Origin: JANXQE01 sp035651635
Lineage (GTDB): Bacteria; Verrucomicrobiota; Verrucomicrobiia; Limisphaerales; UBA8199
NCBI GenBank assembly: GCA_035651635.1
Contig: DASRFK010000077.1
Location: 1-57,997 of the forward strand
Length of the DNA: 57,997 bases
Direction of reading: 5' to 3'
Positions 34,872-43,497 of the stretch are shown here, piece after piece (the stretch's first letter is position 1; each line of letters begins with the position of its first letter). Made by a program: the position numbers and the translations under genes. Under the pieces are notes generated by a model, which saw only the letters and a list, made by a program, of their open reading frames with translations, had not been told where the DNA came from and ran no database searches.

Positions 34872-36358
34872 ACCATTCAAACAAACACATGCCACTGCTT
34901 TTTTGGGGCTTCGCATTGCTGCTGGCGGCCAGTTCGACACGCGCGGCCGACCTGCCCTACCAGCCGAATTGGGATTCGCTTGACCGGCGCCCGTGCCCGA
35001 CCTGGTATCTCGATGCCAAGTTCGGGATCTTCATTCATTGGGGCGTTTACTCGGTGCCCGCCTGGGGCGCGCCCAAGGAATATGCCGAATGGTACTGGAA
35101 TCACATCGAAGACCGAAACCCCAATAACGTGTGGCGGCAATTTCACGAGAAAAACTACGGAAAGGATTTTCCTTACCAGAATTTCGCGCCGATGTTCCGC
35201 GCCGAATTGTTCAATCCCGACCAATGGGCGGATATTTTTTATCGCTCGGGCGCCAAGTACATCGTGCCCACTTCCAAGCATCACGAAGGCTTCTGCCTTT
35301 GGCCCAATGAAGAGGCGAACCGCACCTGGGGCCGGCCGTGGAATGCCACGGTGGTCGGGCCGAAACGAGATCTGCTGGGGGACCTGAGCCAAGCGGTACG
35401 GAAACGCGGGATCAAATTTGGTTTTTATTATTCTCTCTACGAATGGTTCAACCCACTCTGGCTGAAGGATCGCCACGCCTATGTCACCCAGCACATGCAT
35501 CCCCAGTTCAAAGACGTGGTCAGCCGTTACAAACCCGCCATCATTTTCACCGACGGTGAGTGGGACATGCCCTCCAAGGATTGGAAGAGCGAGGAGCTGG
35601 TCGCCTGGCTCTTCAACGAGTCTCCGTGCAAAGAAGAGGTCGTGATCAACGATCGCTGGGGCAAGGAAACCCGCCACCACCATGGAGGCTATTACACCAC
35701 CGAGTATGGTGCCGGCCTCAAGGATGATTCGCATCCCTGGGAAGAAAGCCGCGGCATGGCTTATTCCTATGGCTATAATCGTGCCGAAACCATCGACGAC
35801 TACAAGACCGCCCGCGAGCTCGTCCTGGTTCTGTGCGACCTGGTCAGCCGCGGCGGGAATTTCCTGCTCGATATCGGTCCGACCAGCGATGGCAGAATCC
35901 CCGTCATCATGCAGCAGCGTCTGCTCGAGATCGGCGATTGGCTCAAAGTCAACGGCGAAGCAATCTATGGCACACGCTTTGCCGGCCGCTCCTGCCAGTG
36001 GTCCGAAGGCCAAAAACCGTCGCAGGAGTATGGCGAGTTTCGCGTCAAATACGACCTGATGAATCAAATCGGGCAAAAGCCCAAAGCGGGCAAGGCGTCC
36101 AAGCAATTCTTCTTCACGAAGAAGCCGGATGCGCTGTACGCGATCACCACGGGCTGGCTTGCTCCCCAACTCACAATTCACAACGTGCGCCTCCCGGCCA
36201 CCGCTCAGGTCACGATGCTCGGGTTGGCCGACAAAGTACACTTTGCCGTGCAGGGAAACGACCTGGTTATCGATGTTCCCCGGCTCGAACCAGACACACT
36301 GCCGTGCCGCTACTGCTACACCTTTAAATTACCCGGTGCCGAGTTCCTGCCGGAGTAG
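34868..36358 (+). CDS. Secreted alpha-L-fucosidase (GH29)
   Basis: 496 aa. A signal peptide (LLFWGFALLLAASSTRAA) is followed by the GH29 barrel: WYLDAKFGIFIHWGVYSVPAW, TSKHHEGFCLW, FGFYYSLYEW and the nucleophile Asp in IIFTDGEWD. A C-terminal segment with GNFLLDIGPTSDG and a beta-domain completes the family pattern. It removes L-fucose from glycans outside the cytoplasm. It is coupled by ATGA to the hydroxylase gene, though a functional link is not obvious. Length is normal for bacterial GH29. Confidence 0.95.
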   Translation: MNHSNKHMPLLFWGFALLLAASSTRAADLPYQPNWDSLDRRPCPTWYLDAKFGIFIHWGVYSVPAWGAPKEYAEWYWNHIEDRNPNNVWRQFHEKNYGKDFPYQNFAPMFRAELFNPDQWADIFYRSGAKYIVPTSKHHEGFCLWPNEEANRTWGRPWNATVVGPKRDLLGDLSQAVRKRGIKFGFYYSLYEWFNPLWLKDRHAYVTQHMHPQFKDVVSRYKPAIIFTDGEWDMPSKDWKSEELVAWLFNESPCKEEVVINDRWGKETRHHHGGYYTTEYGAGLKDDSHPWEESRGMAYSYGYNRAETIDDYKTARELVLVLCDLVSRGGNFLLDIGPTSDGRIPVIMQQRLLEIGDWLKVNGEAIYGTRFAGRSCQWSEGQKPSQEYGEFRVKYDLMNQIGQKPKAGKASKQFFFTKKPDALYAITTGWLAPQLTIHNVRLPATAQVTMLGLADKVHFAVQGNDLVIDVPRLEPDTLPCRYCYTFKLPGAEFLPE

Positions 36359-36432
36359 CGCACAGTCCAAGCCATCAGAGAGACCCTCAATGCGTCGGCC
36401 TATCCGTGGTAAAACCCCATGGTTTCGCCTAA

Positions 36433-36551
36433 GAGCGTGTTTTAAACACCGACTTGGGCGTGGGCATATCAGGTTCGGAGTCCCGCCTTTAGGTGGCCCA
36501 GCGCCAAAACCGCCTGAAGGCGGGACTCCAAACGAATTCTAAAACACGCTC
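36433..36551. repeat. REP-like element with long terminal inverted repeats
   Basis: GAGCGTGTTTTAAA at 36433-36446 pairs with TCTAAAACACGCTC at 36538-36551. Inside, TTCGGAGTCCCGCCTTTAGG near 36474 pairs with CGCCTGAAGGCGGGACTCC, and the palindrome CCGCCT/AGGCGG sits at 36510-36523. It lies between the fucosidase and the next gene. No transposase is encoded, so it looks like a non-autonomous repeat; its terminal repeats differ from the other families in this window. Confidence 0.8.
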
Positions 36552-36623
36552 AAAGCCCCGGACCACTGGCAAGGATCGCTTTCCCGAATATTCATGGGCG
36601 CAGTTCTGTGGCAGGGTGGATGA

Positions 36624-38435
36624 ATGTATTTTGCTGATTCAGCGCGGCTCTTGGGCTTGAGCGTATTCCTGGCCATGGCCTGGCTGGCCCAGGGAACTTC
36701 CCATGCCCGTGCGACGCCACTCGGCAAATCAGTCAGCACCGAAACCGCGTTGCTGGACGCCGCCACGCGGCTCGACTTCACTAATTCCACCCGCCTGAGT
36801 CGCTTCGGTGAAGAAATTGAAGACATCAGCTCCGACCGCTTTGGAGACAAACGCATGCGTCGCGGGTTTCGAGAACTTCATCGCCTAACAAAGCAAATCC
36901 TGGCCTGCCAGGACCAGAACACACGAGCGGATCTTGAGCATTCCTTTCGAGAAACAGCCACTGCCCTGGCGAATCTGGCCAGGTCGCCGATGCCCAGAAA
37001 AGTCGACTTCTTCCAGACTCCATGGTTTTTCCTCAAGCGCTTGTCCCGTCCGGTCGGCCAGGGGCGGACACCCGCCACCAACCTGCGCGCCGAAAACCAG
37101 CCGGACGTGAGCCGTTGGGATCCCGAAGCATCAACCTTTTGGCGACGGCCTTTGAGTATTGCCTCGCAGGACTTGTATTACGGTTTCGGCCGCACCAGGT
37201 TTTTGTTGGAAAACCAGCCGATCTGCACCTATGCGGCACCGAAAGAAAGTTACGGGCGCAATCCCGGGTTCGAGGTTGATTGCAATGGAACCCGGTTAAA
37301 ACTCAAATTTGCCGAAGTGTCATCAGAGGCATTTGCGTCGAGAATCTTTTTCGCGCTGGGCTATCACACGGATCCGACGGATTACGCGCCGAGTGTCAAG
37401 GTCCGCTACTCGCGCGCGATGCTGCGCGAGTTCAACTCGCGCAAACCGCTGCAGACCCATTTTACATTTGCGGGATTGCTGCCGTTGTTCACGTTGAAAC
37501 TGCAGGAGCATTACAGTCCATTCCGTTACATCACAGCGGCCGTCTTGCGCGATGGCACCCGCTGGTCAGGCCCTGAACTAAAGCGCCGCCTCTTGCGTGA
37601 CTCAACCGGGCCTCAGCCGGAACTGGAACAATCCAATTATCGGCCGGAGGTCGAATTGGCCATTGATTATCTGGAGACGGCTCCGGCGAACGTGCAACTT
37701 AAGGACGGCAAGAGCATCGGTCCCTGGGACTTTGGCCAACTCGATCACACGGGCCGGAGGGAACTGCGCGGCGCCGCTCTGCTGGCGGGATGGCTGGGAT
37801 GGTTTGATACCCGCTTCGATAATACCCGCTTGCGCCTGGTGAGCACCGGCAACGGACCACAATTGGAGCACTTCTTTTCCGACCTGGGCGGAGTCCTCGG
37901 CGAAACCAGCGGAATCCTCTACAACCGCGGCGAATTACCCAACGCCTTTCCCTGGAGATTCACCCGCCCTGCCAAAGTAGCAGATGCGAACAATTCAGAA
38001 GCCCCTTTTCCGTTAGACGGCTACAAGCCGATTGCGCCCACTCCGGCCTTCGCGTGCATGACGCTCCAGGATGCTCGCTGGATGGCCCGCCTCATCGGGA
38101 GCTTGACCGAGCAACAGCTGACTCAGGCCCTGGTTGCCTCAGGGTTCGATTCGGCTCAAACTCGTTTGTATCTCGAGAAGCTGATCAGCCGCCGCGACCA
38201 CCTGATTGCGGACCTCGGGCTGGGATCGGAAATTCCGTTGCTTCGGCTTGGCAACTTAAATCGAGGGTTCGATTATGATCCAAGCGCCAGCGGCCCAATC
38301 ACTATTCAGGTCAACGGAAACCCAGTCCGAGCGCCACTCGGCCGCGAGCGAATCGTGCGAGGAAAGCTCATCGCCCCGGGTCACAGCGCTCGGAGAGAAA
38401 CCGCGATGAGAATCAGTCATTCCGGTGCGCCTTGA
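36624..38435 (+). CDS. Secreted protein of unknown function with kinase-like signatures
   Basis: 603 aa. Residues 1-30 look like a signal peptide (LLGLSVFLAMAWLAQG). I do not recognise the family. The middle has KLKFAEVSSEAFASRIFFALGY (K226/K228, E235), then GWFDTRFDNTRL (D395, N400) and FFSDLGG (D420). The order Lys - Glu - D-x4-N - D-L-G is reminiscent of HipA/CotH-like atypical kinases, which is an inference from spacing only. The C-terminal ~150 residues are featureless. It follows a REP-like repeat and stands alone. Confidence 0.72.
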   Translation: MYFADSARLLGLSVFLAMAWLAQGTSHARATPLGKSVSTETALLDAATRLDFTNSTRLSRFGEEIEDISSDRFGDKRMRRGFRELHRLTKQILACQDQNTRADLEHSFRETATALANLARSPMPRKVDFFQTPWFFLKRLSRPVGQGRTPATNLRAENQPDVSRWDPEASTFWRRPLSIASQDLYYGFGRTRFLLENQPICTYAAPKESYGRNPGFEVDCNGTRLKLKFAEVSSEAFASRIFFALGYHTDPTDYAPSVKVRYSRAMLREFNSRKPLQTHFTFAGLLPLFTLKLQEHYSPFRYITAAVLRDGTRWSGPELKRRLLRDSTGPQPELEQSNYRPEVELAIDYLETAPANVQLKDGKSIGPWDFGQLDHTGRRELRGAALLAGWLGWFDTRFDNTRLRLVSTGNGPQLEHFFSDLGGVLGETSGILYNRGELPNAFPWRFTRPAKVADANNSEAPFPLDGYKPIAPTPAFACMTLQDARWMARLIGSLTEQQLTQALVASGFDSAQTRLYLEKLISRRDHLIADLGLGSEIPLLRLGNLNRGFDYDPSASGPITIQVNGNPVRAPLGRERIVRGKLIAPGHSARRETAMRISHSGAP

Positions 38436-38470
38436 GGTCTGCCTCCAGGGTGCTTGGAAACCGAGTCCAT

Positions 38471-39148
38471 TCACCACACCAGATTGGTGACGGACCGCGC
38501 AGTATGGAACTCGCTATGGCCATCCACCAGCATAACGAAACCGGCGGGAGATTTCCGGTGCCAGCCTTTTGGGTTCTCGGGAAGGACCAGGACATTGTCG
38601 CAAAACAACACGGTTCGCGCGGGCGATGAAACCGCCGTGGATTTCTGTCCGTCTAGTCCCCCGTCCCCGGTCGGATATCCAACGGCATTGAACATGTATG
38701 AATTACCGACCCAATCGAACAAGGTGTGCGGAAGCGTGTCGGTGCGGCCCTGGTCAAGGGGACAAGTTACGACTTTTTCGTTCAATCCGTAGTGGTTCAA
38801 AGGGCGGTCCATTCGATTAAAAATACCGCCTTGCTGGTTGGAAAGGTTGTTGTTGGTGCGCCCGGCCCACACGAACCATTCCATCCCTTCGGTGTTCACA
38901 TTGGTGGAACTCCAAAAGAATCGTTCGCCAAAGTCAGGCAGGTAGAGTTGCATGGCAACTCCGCACTGACGCAATTGGGAGATGCATCGGGTGTTCTGAG
39001 CTTTCGCCTTGGCATTGGCGAGCGCTGGCAATAATAGGGCGGCGAGGATGGCAATAATGGCAATGGCCACGAGCAATTCAATCAGCGTAAATGCCAGCTG
39101 CGCCGGCGAACCGGCTGCGCGAACGCGACAATGCCAGCGATGAACCAT
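38471..39148 (-). CDS. Type II secretion/prepilin-like protein with N-terminal methylation motif
   Basis: 225 aa. The prepilin cleavage/methylation segment AFTLIELLVAIAIIAILAALLLPAL starts near residue 19, with Glu at +5 (F-T-L-I-E). The rest is the globular domain seen in large pseudopilin families of Planctomycetota and Verrucomicrobiota, ending in VDGHSEFH, a relative of the H-x9-DG motif. These pseudopilins occur in many copies in such genomes; their roles are mostly unknown. It is convergent with the preceding secreted protein. Confidence 0.88.
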   Translation of the reverse strand: MVHRWHCRVRAAGSPAQLAFTLIELLVAIAIIAILAALLLPALANAKAKAQNTRCISQLRQCGVAMQLYLPDFGERFFWSSTNVNTEGMEWFVWAGRTNNNLSNQQGGIFNRMDRPLNHYGLNEKVVTCPLDQGRTDTLPHTLFDWVGNSYMFNAVGYPTGDGGLDGQKSTAVSSPARTVLFCDNVLVLPENPKGWHRKSPAGFVMLVDGHSEFHTARSVTNLVW

Positions 39149-39261
39149 AGGATCATAAGATAAGTAACCTAAACTTCTGGTTCTTTCCAGAGAATTACCA
39201 GGGGCCGGGGGCCGGGCCGTTGCATGGCCGCTTCCGTTGCCCTTCGGTACTCGTCGGAATG

Positions 39262-42200
39262 CTAGGGCGGAATCACAAGGAATTCGGAGGGCTTAATGAC
39301 GCGCCCGTCGGACAAGATAAAGTCCGTAGCGCCAAAATTCACGGTTACGCATACGCCGTTGGCAAAACTCGTCTGCTGAACGTTGCGATCCTGAGTCAGG
39401 AAGCGGTGATCGGTCATTTCCTGGTAACCAACGCGGCGCACAATCGAGCAGGTATTACGGTAACTTTGAACGAAGCGCGCCTTGGATGATTCCCAGAGCT
39501 TGCGATCGAACATGAACATGGGCGGAACGCCGTAGAGCACGTTGAATAGGTCGCGCTTATCCCACAGTGACGGCAGCTTGTTGTTGTAGTCGCCCCAATA
39601 CCAATGAGCCACCACGCAGTCGTGATAGACGAGTTCCCACAGCGGCAGGCGGTATTTCTGGCCGAGCTGAAACTTGGCGACAGCTTCAGGGACATTGGTC
39701 CAGATCTCTGCCATGCGGCGCCCGGCATCGGGAACACGGTACGGCCCGAGACTCATCATGCCTTCGAAGTAATGCACGGAGGGCACCGCGGCGTCGTGGC
39801 CGGTTTCTGAACCGGTCACCAGCTTGTTTTCTTCGGACATGTAGCGAAGCAATTCCATTTTCCATTTACGGCTGTCGGACCGAGTCATGGGGTGCTGCGG
39901 GCTGTAACATTCATTCCAAGGAGCAGCAGTCGTGGTGTCGATAAACCGGGAGAGATACGGATGCGTCGCCAGATCCGCGGGAACCCGTTGCTGGGCGAAC
40001 TGCGGGCCAAAGCGATCGCAAAGGACGCCGCAGGGGATGAGCGGACCGTCACGGGACTCAACGCCCCATCCCTTAATCCAATTGCCGCGGCGATCCAGGA
40101 TGATGTCGCTGGGCCAGGCATTAGTCGTCCAATCCGGATGAATCCAGCGCAGCCTGGGGAAATTGGTGGGCGCCATCACGTCCTGGTAAATGTCATAGCG
40201 ACTGGTGAGCACACCCAATTCATTCAAAGCTTTCAAGCGATCCGGCGGCTGCTGGTTGCTCCAAAGGATCCGTTGGATACCGGCGGCCTGCATCTCGCGC
40301 ACGACCTCGACCGAATCACGGTCCCAGCACCAAACGTTACGGCGCCGATCAGCCGATCAACGCTTGGATTGACCTTCTGCTTCTCGGTGAGGGTCTTGAA
40401 CAAGCCGGTTTCTTTGGCATAAGCGCGGTAACGTTTGGCCATGGCAACATGCCCGCCGTGGTCGAAGAACACATACCGTAGGCGTCGTGCGTAGCCAAAT
40501 TGCCCAAGTTGCGCATCCCACTCGGGCGAAATTGCCAGGCGCCCATCCAGCCGCTCAATGCGAATGGACGCGTCGTCCGGCGTTTCCAGGATCGTCATTT
40601 GGCCGCGTTGTCCGTCGGTCATGCCAAAAAAGGCCATGCAAATCCCGTGGCCGCCATAGGCAATAAGATGGATCGGAGGGATTGAAGGATCATCGACGGG
40701 ATAGGAAATACCTTCATTCATCGGCACGACCAGGTAGTCACCACTTTCGCCCTCGAAAGGAGACGGAAAACGAAGGCTCGATAGGAGTTGGCCCTGTCCG
40801 GCGAGCGTCACAATCAACTCCGGTTGAACTGCATCCAGGCTCGCAGTGACCGTGAAATCAAACCCCGAGACTGCGTCGAGCAACGAACACTGCAGTTCGC
40901 CGGACTTAACCGAAGCTTTTTTAATCAGGTAGCGATTTGACAACGTCTGTTGTCGCCAGAGTCTGCCGGAGACAAGATCCTGAACCGAGAAAGTGGCATT
41001 CGAAGTGTCGAAGACAACCGCCACAGCAGCATTGCTCAAGGTCAGAAGCGGCGGCAAGTCGGTGGGCCGAAGTGAAAGAATGTTGCGACCACGCGAAACA
41101 GAATAATCATCCACCCAGATCTCCACGGGTCCTGAACCAATCAGGCGCGGCTGGAGGCGGGCCACATTCTCGGAAACGATCACCCGTGCGCTCAGGCGCT
41201 GCCAATCGGGCGCCTCAGAAACGGTGTGTTCCCCCGCCGACCATTCCACTACCCTGCCCGGTTCATCCCAGGTTGACGCGCACAAGGTAACGGAGCCTGG
41301 ACCTTGCACTTTGACCCAGCATTCGAGTTGCAGGACGTCGCCGGCACGCACCTCCAGGCCAAGCGCAGGTTCGAGGCTCCAGTCCTGCTCCGCGCGATGT
41401 TCGAGATGCAGCGCAAAACTCCCGGAATGAACCGTTTTTTGATCCAGATTCAGCGTGAGTGCACCGGCGCTACGTGACCAGCTTCGCCAGTTATTGGTGC
41501 CGGTTTCGAAGCCACCGTTCGAGACGAGGTTTTGAGCTGCGGCTAGGCCTGGAGCCAGGACGCCCATGAGAAGGGAACCGAGCAGAGCTAAGTTCATGGA
41601 AAGCCGCGCGTGCGGTCCAAACGCGTAAACCACGGCGCCGATGAGCAGAGCTATGCCGGTGAGAACATAAAAAGAAAAGAAAACCGCGATTTGGAGGAGG
41701 GCGAAACGGTGCAAGAGCAACCGCGCCGTCACGGTCACGAGCGTTGCCCACAGGAAACACAGAACAAAGCCCCGCCAGCCGAAGGACAGTTGTTTTTCGG
41801 GGTAAGCCGGCTCGGTCGTGCGTCGCGACCGAAGCAAACAGTTGTAGAGAATCAGGAACAAAGCCGCGTAGATCAGCCAGACGATCAACTGGCCTGGAAG
41901 GATCGAGGGAATGGATTTAGGCTTGATAGCAAAACCCCAGAAGATGTACCAGGCGAGCAGTATGCCGCCGAAGATCTTCAGCCCGGCCGGCCCGGGGAGC
42001 AAATCGCGCAGTGAATGAAAGCTACCGCCCGTACGCCGCCACCAAAGCACGGCCAGGCCCAGCACCAGGCCATTGCCGGCGCCTGATAGAAACGAGCTGA
42101 TGACAGATGGAGAATTAACGAATTGCATCAAACCGAACATGGCCACCAGCGCCCCCAGCCACAACGCCGGGCGTTTGAGAATTGAGTTCTGTATCCGTCG

Positions 42201-42680
42201 GGGCAGCCCGAGCAACACTTCGTTGGAACTGGTCAAAACCAACTCCGCCAGCAGCAAGGGCACAACGAAGGCGAGGAGCGGATGAAGAAACAAAGCGCAA
42301 ATAATGGTCTCGAACAGAGCAATGCCGCCGAGCGTGTAGAACGGCCCCTCTGGCCGAAAGGAAGTCCAAACGACCTTCGTGATGTAGGCCTCATACATCC
42401 CAAAGATCATCCCAGCCGCATAGAGAGGCCAGAAAGACGGCTTCCCAAAACGAAACACTACGCCGGCAAAAAAGACGATGTGCAACAGGTAAAGCGGCCA
42501 GACTACGAGCACACCCCAAACGGTGAAAAAGGGAAACATGGTCGAACCCGCCGGCACCTCAACGCACACGACTGACCACATCCCAGCCAGAAGCCAAAAC
42601 GCAACCTTGCGCCTTGAAGAAGGCGGTCCGAACGCGGCAACGTTGTCAAAAGTCGCGGTGTGGCTCGCGGAGATGCTCAT
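39262..42680 (-). pseudogene. Membrane-anchored glycoside-hydrolase-like protein, broken by one frameshift
   Basis: Two reading frames form one gene. Frame A (42680-40233) encodes ~10 transmembrane segments (residues 27-353), then a signal-like stretch MNLALLGSLLMGVLAPGLA (from 362), a carbohydrate-binding-like beta module (NLVSNGGFETGTNNW onward) and the start of a glycosidase barrel. Near 40338-40343 the sense NVWCWDRDSVEVV jumps to the other frame, which then continues (39262-40302 and the bases just upstream) as EMQAAGIQRILWS ... SETGHDAAVPS. A one-base deletion explains this. The barrel resembles GH101/GH129/DUF5696-type enzymes, weakly assigned. It may be a sequencing error or true decay. 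It overlaps the upstream gene's stop by 4 bases. Confidence 0.75.
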
Positions 42681-43000
42681 GTACTTTTGGGGCGAAAAGC
42701 CCCGGAAAGTGCCGCCTCAAGCTCAGCCGACACGCCGAGCGGCGCAGCCCATCGACGTAACTGGTGCGGTGGCATGTAGGCGGCACGCACCGACGCCTCG
42801 TCAATGAAGTAATCCGCGTCGGAAAAAGCGCGCATAAAGCTTGGGACATTCGACGGGGGCAACTGGATAACAAAGTCCAAGTCATGAGTCGTGCGCGGAA
42901 TGCCCCAGGCATTACTAGCCATTGACCCCGTCAGCATGCACGAAAAGCCGCCCACATTGAGCCGGCGCACGTAGTTCAGGAGGAGATCCTGTTCCGTCAC
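42677..43000 (-). CDS. Short nucleotidyltransferase-fold protein, possibly truncated
   Basis: 107 aa. LTGSMASNAWGIPRTTHDLDFVI shows the G-S-x-x-x...D-x-D core of the minimal nucleotidyltransferase fold, as in AbiEii/DUF6036-like proteins. Such proteins usually continue for another 50-100 residues after the region corresponding to YMPPHQ; here the tail (LRRWAAPLGVS...) looks unrelated, so truncation or a frame change is likely. It overlaps the small upstream gene by 4 bases and the broken glycosidase gene by 4 bases. It could be the toxin-side partner of a toxin-antitoxin-like pair. Confidence 0.6.
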   Translation of the reverse strand: MTEQDLLLNYVRRLNVGGFSCMLTGSMASNAWGIPRTTHDLDFVIQLPPSNVPSFMRAFSDADYFIDEASVRAAYMPPHQLRRWAAPLGVSAELEAALSGAFRPKST

Positions 43001-43200
43001 AAAGTTCGTGCCAATGACAGTCGCTCTCGTAGCAAGCGCTCAACTTCCGCCGGGGACGCATTAGGGTGCTGGCGCCGGATGCCGAGGCGGGCCATCTCGC
43101 ACGCTAGTTCGTGGAGGCGCAGGGCAATCCCAACCCGTTGCTCGCGGCTCATGGCTCGATAACGAGTGATTTGCATTTCGAGGGCAGCATCCGGGTTCAT
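42997..43200 (-). CDS. Small conserved-looking protein paired with a nucleotidyltransferase
   Basis: 67 aa, charged and Arg-rich, mostly helical: MQITRYRAMSREQRVGIALRL near the start and a second helix LLRERLSLART at the end. Small proteins of this look often sit directly upstream of a nucleotidyltransferase-fold gene in two-gene units. The 4-base overlap with the following gene indicates co-translation. I do not know its function; an antitoxin or partner role is inferred from position and size alone. Confidence 0.65.
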   Translation of the reverse strand: MNPDAALEMQITRYRAMSREQRVGIALRLHELACEMARLGIRRQHPNASPAEVERLLRERLSLARTL

Positions 43201-43497
43201 CGACTTTAGAAGGCTAGCCGTTGGTTAATCAGAGCTCAAGCTTGAGTTAAAGGAGCGCGATTGTTGCGGTGCCATCTCGAATCTTGAACTCACTTTCGTG
43301 AACCATCCCACTCTCAAAGCAGTTTCTACTGTCGTTCATGTATCACCTCGCACACTCGCAACGTGCGGAGGCCGCCACCAGCGATGCCGACACCAATTCA
43401 CCTTCTTTACCCGAACAGCCGTAGATTGAACCACTTGACGATATTTCTTTGGCATCCGTTCTGCTGATCCAACTGGTTAAATCGGTCGCATCCCGGC
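43201..43497. other. Intergenic region upstream of the PAS histidine kinase
   Basis: 297 bases between a reverse-strand gene start and a forward-strand gene start, so promoters for both directions should lie here. A perfect palindrome CTCAAGCTTGAG at about 43235 could be an operator or a chance match. I see no tRNA, no coding frame of note and no strong promoter consensus. Confidence 0.35.
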
